Shown: positions 32,719-40,405 of the stretch, in pieces | Numbering within the stretch: position 1 is the first letter of the stretch | Layout: each line of letters begins with the position of its first letter | The notes under the pieces: generated by a model | Seen by the model: only the letters and a program-made list of their open reading frames with translations | What the model was told of the DNA's origin: nothing | Databases searched by the model: none | Program-made: the position numbers and the translations under genes | Assembly: GCA_905202255.1 (NCBI GenBank) | Contig: CAJKRH010000012.1 | Coordinates: forward strand, 1-45,234 | Source: an uncultured Ruminococcus sp. | GTDB lineage: Bacteria; Bacillota; Clostridia; Oscillospirales; CAG-272 | Direction: 5' to 3' | Length of the DNA: 45,234 bases

Positions 32719-34629
32719 TCATATATCGGAAAAATAGTGCTCCGTATCTTCTTTCTTCTTCGCCGCGGCAAAATCCGTATACGAAACGGCAAGTCCGACC
32801 GTCATCCAGAAGAAAAGGAATACTCTGTAGTTATAGAAAACGAAGTCTGTCAGCCCCTGGAAAAGGAATGCGAAGATTCCCGTAAAGAGCGCCATGCACA
32901 TCATCTTTTCCTTTATCGTGGCGCAACTGCGCAGATACGAGAAGCAACGCGACGCGAGGAAAAGCATGAATATCAGGAAAAATACGAGCGCGAATATGCC
33001 CATCTCCGCCGTCAGCTGGAGATAGAGGCTGTGGCTGTGATATGCGACCTCGGCGCCGCCGATGGAATACGCGGGATAAACCGAGGAGAAAGCCTGCTCG
33101 CCTATGCCTATGCCGGATATGAGATTGTCCCGTATCAGGGCGAGCGAACCGCGCCATATATTGAGCCTGTATGAGGTTGAGGAATCGGAGAAATTCGTGA
33201 ACCTGTCGAATATCGCGGTATCCTTTGCGAAAACGAGCAGGGAAGCGAGCGGGGATGCGATTATCAGTGCCGCAAAAATCTTTCTGCTTGCTATCAGGGC
33301 AAAAACGAGAAGCGAAACGGCAAAGCCGAGCCACGCCCCGCGCGACCATGTCAGTATCAGACAGGCACATCCGAGCAGAGCCGATATCGCGGAGGCAAAG
33401 CGCCTGCGAGGGCTTGCTTCGTCGCTCTGCTTTGCAAGGGCGAAGGCAAGCGCTGTCGGCACGGTCATTATCAGAAATTCGCCAAGCACATTCGGGTTTT
33501 CAAAGGTGGAGACCGCACGCCCGCGGATATAATCGAAGGTGCCTGTGTCAATCCAGCCGAGCGTGGGCGTTCCGATGAAGTATTCGCCTATGCCGATAAG
33601 CGAGACGAGCCCGAGCGAAACGATACAGCAAGAAATGGCGCGGATGAGCATTTTCTGCGAGCATATGAGGTTTCTCACGATGAAATACATCGAAATAAGA
33701 CAAATGTATAAGAGCATTTTCTTCATGCTCGAGCTTCTGTCCACGGAGTTTATGCCGCCGAGGAAGAAGAAAACCGCCAGCATCACCACGGGAATATCGG
33801 CGAGCGCAAGCTTTATCACGCGCTTGCCGCGTATCAGCTTCACGAAAAACGATATCGCGATGAGGATTACCGTTCCTGCGAGAGCCATCGTTTTCATGAA
33901 AGGCAACAGGAGAAAGACGAGGAGCACGCCCGCCTCGGGATAAGTCATGACGAATATCGCAAAGGCTATTAGCGCCGCCGCCGCAACTATATAGAGCGGG
34001 CGGACAAATATCGTGCAGAGACCGAGTATCATGCCGAGCATGAACATTATGTTTGTGGCACTGCGTCCCTCTTCGGATTCCTCATGAGCTTTCGCTCTTC
34101 TTATGCCGAGGAAATCGTTTATCAGAAAAGAGAAGAATCTGCTTCCCGCAAATGCCTGCGAAACCGAAAGCTTCGATGAAAAGAAGCAGACGGAGAGGAG
34201 CAGGAAAACCACGCCTGCCGCGGGGTCGGCGAAATTGCGCTCATAATCGAAAGCGACCGCTTTCATTATATATATAACAGAGCTGTAAAGTCCGAACGAA
34301 GCGGAAAACACGCCGAATACCGAAAGCGGTGCCGAGAGGAACATAGTGCTCAGCCTCGAGAAGAAGCCGAGGAGCACACTGCGCTCTATCCCTCTTGCCG
34401 CGCGTTGCTTTGCGCCGCGCATGGAAAATTTCTTTGCTGCCTTTCTGTAGACCGAGGCGGCAAAGGAATTTCTCGCGGCTTCCTCGGCGGCATCGTACGA
34501 TGTCATCAGAAAGGCGAAAATGCTCTTGAGAATCCTGCTGTAAATAAAAGAAGCAAACCGCATGACATATGTCACGATGAAGCTGTCTTTTATGCGGACG
34601 GCTCTTTTCTTATTTTTCTGTACCGTCAT
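32719..34629 (-). CDS. O-antigen ligase/polymerase-like polytopic membrane protein
   Basis: A 636-residue integral membrane protein with about a dozen hydrophobic helices. The Wzy_C/O-antigen ligase signature is visible late in the protein: TWSRGAWLGFAVSLLVFAL, and the external loop with AYHSHSLYLQLTAEMGIFAL. Such proteins transfer or polymerise lipid-linked glycans on the outer face of the membrane; in monoderms they act in teichuronic, capsular or other wall glycan pathways. An extra N-terminal 200 residues with several helices precede the conserved part. The start overlaps the murJ stop (TGATG), showing translational coupling. Substrate unknown. Confidence 0.85.
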   Translation of the reverse strand: MTVQKNKKRAVRIKDSFIVTYVMRFASFIYSRILKSIFAFLMTSYDAAEEAARNSFAASVYRKAAKKFSMRGAKQRAARGIERSVLLGFFSRLSTMFLSAPLSVFGVFSASFGLYSSVIYIMKAVAFDYERNFADPAAGVVFLLLSVCFFSSKLSVSQAFAGSRFFSFLINDFLGIRRAKAHEESEEGRSATNIMFMLGMILGLCTIFVRPLYIVAAAALIAFAIFVMTYPEAGVLLVFLLLPFMKTMALAGTVILIAISFFVKLIRGKRVIKLALADIPVVMLAVFFFLGGINSVDRSSSMKKMLLYICLISMYFIVRNLICSQKMLIRAISCCIVSLGLVSLIGIGEYFIGTPTLGWIDTGTFDYIRGRAVSTFENPNVLGEFLIMTVPTALAFALAKQSDEASPRRRFASAISALLGCACLILTWSRGAWLGFAVSLLVFALIASRKIFAALIIASPLASLLVFAKDTAIFDRFTNFSDSSTSYRLNIWRGSLALIRDNLISGIGIGEQAFSSVYPAYSIGGAEVAYHSHSLYLQLTAEMGIFALVFFLIFMLFLASRCFSYLRSCATIKEKMMCMALFTGIFAFLFQGLTDFVFYNYRVFLFFWMTVGLAVSYTDFAAAKKKEDTEHYFSDI

Positions 34630-36185
34630 CAGCTGTCCTCCCTTCCTGCTTTATGCTTTCTTTTCGGCAGAAGCCCGAAAAGATATATACATATTAAATA
34701 TACCACACTTCCTGTCAAAAAAACAATAGCAGAGACGAAGAAATTTTTAAAAAATGTGTTTTTTATCGATATTTTGCCGACAAAAGTGTCGAGAAAGTAC
34801 ATAAAGACGCCGCAGACGAGCGCGGAGAACGCCGCTTTTGCCGCATCGAGCGCTGTCCCTGCTGTGAAAAATCCTCTCTTTATCGCTCCGCCGAAGAGCA
34901 GAACAGCCGTCGCGGCAACCTGCGCCGCAAGAAACGAGAGCGGGAGCGAAACGATGCTTTTTCCCGTTATCGCGGAAAAAGCGGGATTTGCCGCTATGCA
35001 GACGATGACCGCCACCACCGCCACCACAGTCGGCAGGCGCACGATGCCCTTGGAATAAAACGCGCGGATGAGCGTTTCATAGAGCGCGAAAAACGGCATG
35101 GCAAGCGCAAATACCGAAAAGAGCGAGGCACAGTCGGCGGCAAGCTCCTGCGAGAAATTTCCGCGCAGGTAGATTATCTCCACTATCCTTTGGGAAAGCA
35201 CGATACTGCCCGCCGAAAACGGCAGAACGAGAAGCAGGGCGCTTTTTATGCCGTTTTGCGTGAGCAGACGGAAAGCTTCGCCGTTTTCCTCGCCGCTCAC
35301 ATCGGAGAGCTTCGGAAAAATATAATTACATACGCCGTATGTCAGTATACCCGAGACGATGATGAAAATATTATACGCATAGTTGTATGCGCTGATTGCG
35401 CCCGCCGAGATGAAAGGCGCGAAGAATGTCGCCGCGAGCAGACTGCACGGGAGAATCAGCGAGCCTGCCGTTATTGCGGGTGCCTTTTTCAGCGCCGCAC
35501 GCATATCGGGATTTTTTATGTCGGGCTTTCGGAAGCGCAGAATATTCTTTGCCAGTGCCGGTATGGCGAGCGTTGCCGCCTGAACCGTCCACGAGAGCGT
35601 ATATACCGTGGAGAGGACGACGATGCTCCGCTCATCCGGAGTACCGCGGAAAAGCGCGAGCGTGATTATAAGCAGAAGATTCGATACGGATGAAGCCGCA
35701 GCGGGCAGGATGAAAAATCCGTATGACTGGAGCACACCTGCCGCGATATGCGCAAGCCCCGCAAAAAGCGATGCGGGAAGCATGATGCGCAGGAGCCTTG
35801 CCGCGAGCACAGCGGTCGCTTCATCGAGAGCGGGGGAGAGCAGAGCTATCACCTGCCGCGAAAAGACTATGCCGAGCGCCGAGGCGAGCGCTATCGCGAG
35901 CGAAACGGCGCAGGTAAACGACGAGGCGAATTTCTCCGCGCGCTCTCCGCTCTCTCTTTTTGCCGAGCCGAATATCGGGATGAAGCACCCCGCTATGGCG
36001 GAGGCAAAGAGAATATCGAAAAGCGAGAGCGAAACGGATGACGCGGCAATAAAAGCCGAGGCTTCGACGCTCTCGGCAAAAACGGAGCCGAAAAGCATCT
36101 GGCGCACCATGCCGAGCAGCTTTGAAGCCGCCGTCACCGCCATCATAGCCCCGACTGTTTTTACAGCGCCGCGGGTTTTTGCCAT
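34629..36185 (-). CDS. murJ: MurJ/MviN-type lipid II flippase
   Basis: A 518-residue polytopic protein of the MOP superfamily with about 14 predicted helices. The N-terminal VGAMMAVTAASKLLGMVRQM followed by LFGSVFAESVEASAFIAAS is typical of MurJ/MviN, which flips lipid II across the membrane. Its place in front of a glycan ligase-like gene raises the alternative that it flips another undecaprenyl-linked oligosaccharide. Nothing in the window suggests a second MurJ, so I keep the standard call. Confidence 0.88.
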   Translation of the reverse strand: MAKTRGAVKTVGAMMAVTAASKLLGMVRQMLFGSVFAESVEASAFIAASSVSLSLFDILFASAIAGCFIPIFGSAKRESGERAEKFASSFTCAVSLAIALASALGIVFSRQVIALLSPALDEATAVLAARLLRIMLPASLFAGLAHIAAGVLQSYGFFILPAAASSVSNLLLIITLALFRGTPDERSIVVLSTVYTLSWTVQAATLAIPALAKNILRFRKPDIKNPDMRAALKKAPAITAGSLILPCSLLAATFFAPFISAGAISAYNYAYNIFIIVSGILTYGVCNYIFPKLSDVSGEENGEAFRLLTQNGIKSALLLVLPFSAGSIVLSQRIVEIIYLRGNFSQELAADCASLFSVFALAMPFFALYETLIRAFYSKGIVRLPTVVAVVAVIVCIAANPAFSAITGKSIVSLPLSFLAAQVAATAVLLFGGAIKRGFFTAGTALDAAKAAFSALVCGVFMYFLDTFVGKISIKNTFFKNFFVSAIVFLTGSVVYLICIYLFGLLPKRKHKAGREDS

Positions 36186-36282
36186 GCTTTTCGCCTCCCC
36201 CTCAAAATATTTTATCGCTTGATTATTGACGCAAATATGATATTATATACAAATATATAAAACCGAAAATGCAGATGCCGCC

Positions 36283-36981
36283 TTATTTTTCCCCGAGCAG
36301 GTCGGGACGCACGCGGCGCGTTTTTTCGAGAGCCTTTTCCGCGCGCCACTTTTCTATATTGGCATGATGCCCGCTTATCAGCTCGTCAGGAACGAGCCTG
36401 CCGCGGAAATCATACGGACGCGTATACTGCGGATATTCGAGAAGCCTATCGGAAAAGCTCTCCTTCTCATAGCATTCGGAATCGGAGAGCACGCCGGGCA
36501 CGAGCCTGCCGACGCAATCTGTGAGTATGCACGCAGGTATCTCGCCACCCGTGAGAACATAGTCGCCGATGGAAATCTCCTCGTCTATTATCTCGTCGAT
36601 TATCCGCTGGTCCACGCCCTCGTAGTGCCCGCAGAGAATGACGAGATTGTCATAGCCCGCGGCAAGCTCAGCCGCCTTTGCCTGCGTGAGCACCTTGCCC
36701 TGCGGCGACATATATATCACGCGGCGCCGCTCGCAGGAGTTGACCTCGGGCGCGGTTATCGCTGTGAAGCAGTCGTATATCGGGACGGGACTCATGAGCA
36801 TGCCTTTTCCGCCGCCGTAGGGCGTATCGTCCACCCTGCGGTGCTTATCCTTGGAATAATCGCGGATATTGTGCGCGTGAACCTCGAGTATGCCCGCTTT
36901 CTGCGCCCTGCCGATTATGCTCTCGGAGAGCACCGTTTCTATAAGCTCGGGGAAGAGCGTCATTATATCAAAGCGCATCAT
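36283..36981 (-). CDS. trmD: tRNA (guanine-37-N1)-methyltransferase
   Basis: TrmD methylates N1 of G37 in tRNAs with GG at 36-37, preventing +1 frameshifting. It is a 232-residue SPOUT enzyme with the trefoil-knot SAM site in LCGHYEGVDQRIIDEII and SIGDYVLTGGEIP. Also present are the N-terminal MRFDIMTLFPELIE, YGGGKGMLMSPVPI, SPQGKVLTQAKAAELA and the C-terminal LISGHHANIEKWR. It overlaps rimM by 4 bases. Confidence 0.97.
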   Translation of the reverse strand: MMRFDIMTLFPELIETVLSESIIGRAQKAGILEVHAHNIRDYSKDKHRRVDDTPYGGGKGMLMSPVPIYDCFTAITAPEVNSCERRRVIYMSPQGKVLTQAKAAELAAGYDNLVILCGHYEGVDQRIIDEIIDEEISIGDYVLTGGEIPACILTDCVGRLVPGVLSDSECYEKESFSDRLLEYPQYTRPYDFRGRLVPDELISGHHANIEKWRAEKALEKTRRVRPDLLGEK

Positions 36982-37499
36982 ACTTCCTCGCTTTCATCGA
37001 AAAATCCCGCTATCGGCTTTATGAAAATGCCTTTTTCCACATCTATCTCCCTGATAAATTCGGGAACGGCGGGGATCAGCACATCGCCCTTTTCCGTTTT
37101 CACGGAATATATCTTCTGCGCCACGCCGTCTGTCACTTCGCGAAGCGTACCGTAAACCGTGCCGCTTTCGCAGTCTATCACCGGAAGCCCTATCATATCG
37201 CAGATAAAAACATCTCCCGCCGCCTTTTTTATTTCCTCGCGGCGCGCACTTATCACCTTGCCCTTTAATTTCTCCGCCGCCTCGGGCGTATTTATTCCCT
37301 CGAGCGAGGCGAGCATAAAGCGTCCGCCGAGCACGCGACTGCCGAGAACTGCTATACTGCTCCCATCGGCAAAATAAAAGCACCGCACGCCGCGAAGCGC
37401 CTCGGGGCTGTCGCTCCAAGGCTCTATTTTCACCTCGCCGCGGATTCCGCGTGTATTGATTATTTTTCCTATTTCTATATATTCCTTAAGCTCGCGCAT
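36978..37499 (-). CDS. rimM: Ribosome maturation factor RimM
   Basis: RimM (173 residues) binds S19 and helps mature the 30S head. An N-terminal beta-barrel domain (IGKIINTRGIRGEVKIEPWS) precedes a C-terminal PRC barrel (DMIGLPVIDCESGTVYGTL; VLIPAVPEFIREID). It is in the usual rimM-trmD pair; the commonly linked rpsP, ffh and rplS are not here. AAGGTG precedes the ATG. Transcription probably comes by readthrough from rpsU, since I find no promoter in the 80-base gap. Confidence 0.95.
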   Translation of the reverse strand: MRELKEYIEIGKIINTRGIRGEVKIEPWSDSPEALRGVRCFYFADGSSIAVLGSRVLGGRFMLASLEGINTPEAAEKLKGKVISARREEIKKAAGDVFICDMIGLPVIDCESGTVYGTLREVTDGVAQKIYSVKTEKGDVLIPAVPEFIREIDVEKGIFIKPIAGFFDESEEV

Positions 37500-37529
37500 A
37501 AAAACACCTTAAATTATTTTGATAATGAA

Positions 37530-37567
37530 AAACGCCTCGCGAAAGCTATAAGCCTCGCGGGGCGTGC
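37530..37567 (-). terminator. Intrinsic terminator after rpsU
   Basis: Minus strand: ACGCCCCGCGA, loop GGCTTATAGCTT, TCGCGAGGCGT, T-run. It lies between rpsU and rimM, so rimM-trmD expression would depend on partial readthrough. Confidence 0.85.
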
Positions 37568-37579
37568 TGCAATCAGCTC

Positions 37580-37759
37580 TCAGCTTTTAAACTTGCGCTT
37601 TCTTGCTGCTTCAGATTTTTTCTTGCGTTTAACACTCGGCTTTTCGTAGTGCTCTCTCTTCTTTACTTCGGCAATAACGCCAGAACGAGCGCACTGTCTT
37701 TTGAATCTGCGAAGAGCGCTGTCAAGCGATTCGTTTTCTTTAACTCTTATTTCAGCCAT
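37580..37759 (-). CDS. rpsU: 30S ribosomal protein S21
   Basis: S21, a small basic 30S protein (59 residues) near the mRNA exit and anti-Shine-Dalgarno region. MAEIRVKENESLDSALRRFK and the Lys/Arg-rich tail KRKKKSEAARKRKF are characteristic. I chose the ATG at 37759 because it is preceded by GGGGGAGGG and gives the conserved N-terminus; an upstream in-frame ATG at 37789 would add ten unconserved residues. Confidence 0.97.
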   Translation of the reverse strand: MAEIRVKENESLDSALRRFKRQCARSGVIAEVKKREHYEKPSVKRKKKSEAARKRKFKS

Positions 37760-37818
37760 TCTTAATCCCTCCCCCCGCAAATAAAACAAAGCGTTCAGAA
37801 CAAAAATTCTCGTTTATC

Positions 37819-37847
37819 ATTATACACAAGTTATAGCCGTATGTCAA
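37819..37847 (-). promoter_or_regulatory. Consensus promoter of rpsU
   Basis: Minus strand: -35 TTGACA (37847-37842), 17-base spacer, -10 TATAAT (37824-37819): a perfect sigma-A promoter, as expected for a ribosomal protein gene. Confidence 0.85.
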
Positions 37848-37888
37848 TATGATTTTACAAAATTTATTCCGATTCTTTAAAAAAATCT

Positions 37889-37918
37889 TTGTCATTTGCC
37901 CGTATCGCGGCATACAAT
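37889..37918 (+). promoter_or_regulatory. Possible promoter of the P-loop protein gene
   Basis: -35 TTGTCA (37889-37894), 18-base spacer, -10 TACAAT (37913-37918), about 85 bases before the chosen start. It is divergent from the rpsU promoter. Confidence 0.5.
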
Positions 37919-38002
37919 GCATTGAAAATAAAACAAAAAGAAACCACAAGCCGCTTTTTCTTCCCGAACTGCGAAGAAAATGACGGCGGAAAGGCGGCAC
38001 AT

Positions 38003-39076
38003 ATGAGAAGCGAAGCACGCGAATTTTTTGCGGCGGCAAATACGGAGGAGGGCTTTTACAGCATATTTGAGAGCGTATTTCCGCCGAGCGCACTCGATAA
38101 AATTTTCATCATCAAGGGCGGGCCCGGAACAGGAAAATCGACCCTCATGCGGCAGATAGCGGAGTATGCCCGCGGGCGGGGATACTCTCCCGAGCTTTAT
38201 TATTGCTCATCCGACACATCATCGCTGGACGGGATAGTGATACCCGAGCGCTCCTGCGCCGTGATAGACGGCACGGCACCGCATATGACCGACCCGAAAT
38301 ATCCCGGGGCATGCGAGACGATAATCAGTCTCTACGACGCTTTCGACATTGCGGCACTGCGGAAACGCCGCGCCGAGATAATCGCGCTTGCGACGGAAAA
38401 CTCGGAGCTTTACCATGCGGCATACCGCTTTCTCTCGGCGGCAGGGCGCGTTCACCGCGAGATAGAGGAGAGCGCACTCGGGACATATAACCGCGAAAAG
38501 GCGGCTGGTGCACAGCGGCGGCTCCTGCGTGCGATGAAACTGCCGACGGGAAGAGCAGGGAGGAGCGAGGTGCGCTATGTCGATGCCATCGGAACATCGG
38601 GGAGCGTACATCTGCCGACATTCGAAAAAACGGCGGGTACGGTCTACACCGTTTCCGACAAATACGGGCTCGGCGGATATTTTCTCACTTCTTTCTGCGA
38701 GCTTTGCGAGAGCCTCGGCATTTCTCTTGTAAAATGCCCGTCTCCGCTTCGCCGCGACAGAATAGAATCTCTCTATATAAAGGAAGCCGACACGCTTTTT
38801 TACATATGCCGCGACGAAGAAAAGCTGAAAGCGAGCGACAGGAATATAAATATCCTCCGCTTTGCCGATAAGGGCAGGCTTTCCGCCATGCGCCGCAAGC
38901 TGAAATTCTCGGGCAGGTGCTATGACTGCCTCATGCGCGCCGCCGAAGAAAATCTCGCGGGAGTGCGCCGCGCACATGCGGCTCTCGAGGCAATCTACGG
39001 CGAAAATATCGATTTTTCCGCAGTGGAATCGCAGAGAGATGCGATACTTCGCGATATTTTTGCCGATAATATGTAA
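38003..39076 (+). CDS. P-loop ATPase of the PRK06851-like family
   Basis: A 357-residue P-loop NTPase of unknown function; similar proteins (PRK06851 type, from memory) occur mainly in spore-forming Firmicutes. Walker A GGPGTGKST is at 39-47, followed by the family segments CSSDTSSLDGIVIP and IDGTAPHMTDPKYPGA. Residues about 212-268 are a diverged second copy of the first half: the second P-loop position reads DKYGLGGYF (219-227) and has lost the Lys-Ser/Thr, so only the first half can bind nucleotide normally. I chose the ATG at 38003 because the longer frame begins inside the promoter. It is transcribed away from rpsU. Confidence 0.82.
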   Translation: MRSEAREFFAAANTEEGFYSIFESVFPPSALDKIFIIKGGPGTGKSTLMRQIAEYARGRGYSPELYYCSSDTSSLDGIVIPERSCAVIDGTAPHMTDPKYPGACETIISLYDAFDIAALRKRRAEIIALATENSELYHAAYRFLSAAGRVHREIEESALGTYNREKAAGAQRRLLRAMKLPTGRAGRSEVRYVDAIGTSGSVHLPTFEKTAGTVYTVSDKYGLGGYFLTSFCELCESLGISLVKCPSPLRRDRIESLYIKEADTLFYICRDEEKLKASDRNINILRFADKGRLSAMRRKLKFSGRCYDCLMRAAEENLAGVRRAHAALEAIYGENIDFSAVESQRDAILRDIFADNM

Positions 39077-39092
39077 AAATTCAAAATATAAG

Positions 39093-39121
39093 TTGAAATT
39101 TGAGACGATTTGTGGTAATAT
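39093..39121 (+). promoter_or_regulatory. Promoter of the PrsA-like lipoprotein gene
   Basis: -35 TTGAAA (39093-39098), 17-base spacer, -10 TAATAT (39116-39121) with TGG just before it, about 60 bases upstream of the start codon. Confidence 0.65.
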
Positions 39122-39183
39122 ATTTTATAATAACTTAATCGGACACTTTTGATTTGAAAATATAAAAGCGAACGGAGTTCAAA

Positions 39184-40332
39184 ATGAAAAGATTTACAAA
39201 AATAATTTGCGTGCTTTTTGCGCTTGTCCTTTCACTCGGTATTTTTACCTCGTGTACAAGGAAGCCGGGGCTTTATAACTGGATGGGCATGAGGGTCAAG
39301 GTCGATTATGCGCTCCGCCTCGTTCTCGATGTCGGTGACGGCAAGAAGGAATATCTCGTTCCCTTTGACGAATATTATGGTGTTTTCATGTATTATAAAT
39401 CCCTGCTCGGCGACGGCATTCTCGAGGATGAAAACAAGAAACTGCTTTTCACCACGGTAGAGGAGCAGACAAAGGCTGTCAAGGAAATGACAGAGGATGA
39501 CCTCATGGAGTTTTATGCGCTCTATGCCATAGCCGAGAAATACGGCGTGGGGCTTACACAGGAGGATTACGATTCTTTTGAGAGCGGATACAAGGCAAAC
39601 CTGCGCAGATATCTTGAGGCAAACGGCAAGACAGAGGGAATAGAAGATATCGACAGCTACACCGACGAGATGTATCAGAAGCTTTTCGAGAGCCTCGGCA
39701 CTTCGGAGGACCATGTCAGATTCTCTTATCTGCGCAATCTGCTTTCGTCGAGAGTGAAAAAGCATATCGCGCCCGATGCAGTACAGCATGCGGAGAGAAA
39801 TTATTTCCATATCAAGCAGGTGCTTGTCCTCTTTACAAAGGGCGATTCCACCTCGGAAAAAGCCGCACAGGATAAGATAAATGCGGCGATGGCAGAGCTT
39901 AATTCCGGCGCGTCGATAAACGATGTGATAAAGAAATATGACAGCGGAATATCCTCAAGCGAGATATATTTCGATGCTTCTTCCGTAATTCTCGGCTCCA
40001 AAAATACGGATGGTTCTTCCGTATCAAGCTTCGTTTCGACAACGGTAAACGGACTGAATATCGGCGATACGAGCGATATACTCACGGGCGACTATGATGA
40101 GGAATTCGGATATTTCTGCATAATCAAGCGTCTCGGCTTTGACGAAAGTTTTGTCTACGGCGACTCGACCATAGGCGATTCCATCTTCCGCTATTATACG
40201 GCAGGCTCGTCGCAGTATACACCGCAGTACAGCGAATATAAAGCTCTCGTCGGCGCATATACGCAGAATCTCGTATGCTATGCCTACGACCAGAAAATAT
40301 ATGACAAAATAAATGTAAAAACAATGAAATAA
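39184..40332 (+). CDS. PrsA/SurA-like lipoprotein (possible peptidyl-prolyl isomerase)
   Basis: A 382-residue lipoprotein. The signal peptide (basic MKRFTK, hydrophobic core) ends in a lipobox with Cys24 (FTSC), so it should be anchored on the outer membrane face. A helical SurA/PrsA-like N-terminal region (about 60-205) is followed by a parvulin-like domain beginning NYFHIKQVLVLFTKG and continuing through GASINDVIKKYDSG. This layout matches foldases that help secreted proteins fold, but the parvulin core is diverged and catalytic activity is uncertain. GGAG precedes the ATG. After the stop, GCGGG...CCCGC (about 40351-40384) could be a weak attenuator before rqcH. Confidence 0.75.
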   Translation: MKRFTKIICVLFALVLSLGIFTSCTRKPGLYNWMGMRVKVDYALRLVLDVGDGKKEYLVPFDEYYGVFMYYKSLLGDGILEDENKKLLFTTVEEQTKAVKEMTEDDLMEFYALYAIAEKYGVGLTQEDYDSFESGYKANLRRYLEANGKTEGIEDIDSYTDEMYQKLFESLGTSEDHVRFSYLRNLLSSRVKKHIAPDAVQHAERNYFHIKQVLVLFTKGDSTSEKAAQDKINAAMAELNSGASINDVIKKYDSGISSSEIYFDASSVILGSKNTDGSSVSSFVSTTVNGLNIGDTSDILTGDYDEEFGYFCIIKRLGFDESFVYGDSTIGDSIFRYYTAGSSQYTPQYSEYKALVGAYTQNLVCYAYDQKIYDKINVKTMK

Positions 40333-40405
40333 AGGCGAAAAAGCGGGGAGGCTCGGGGCTTTATGTTCCCTTGTCCTGCCCGCATTTTGCATGAAAGGAT
40401 AAAAA

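Noticed and set aside
35318..35338. Palindrome ACATAC-N3-GTATGT within murJ
   Set aside because: Similar to the recurrent motif, but the spacer is three bases and the outer bases differ, so it was not counted.
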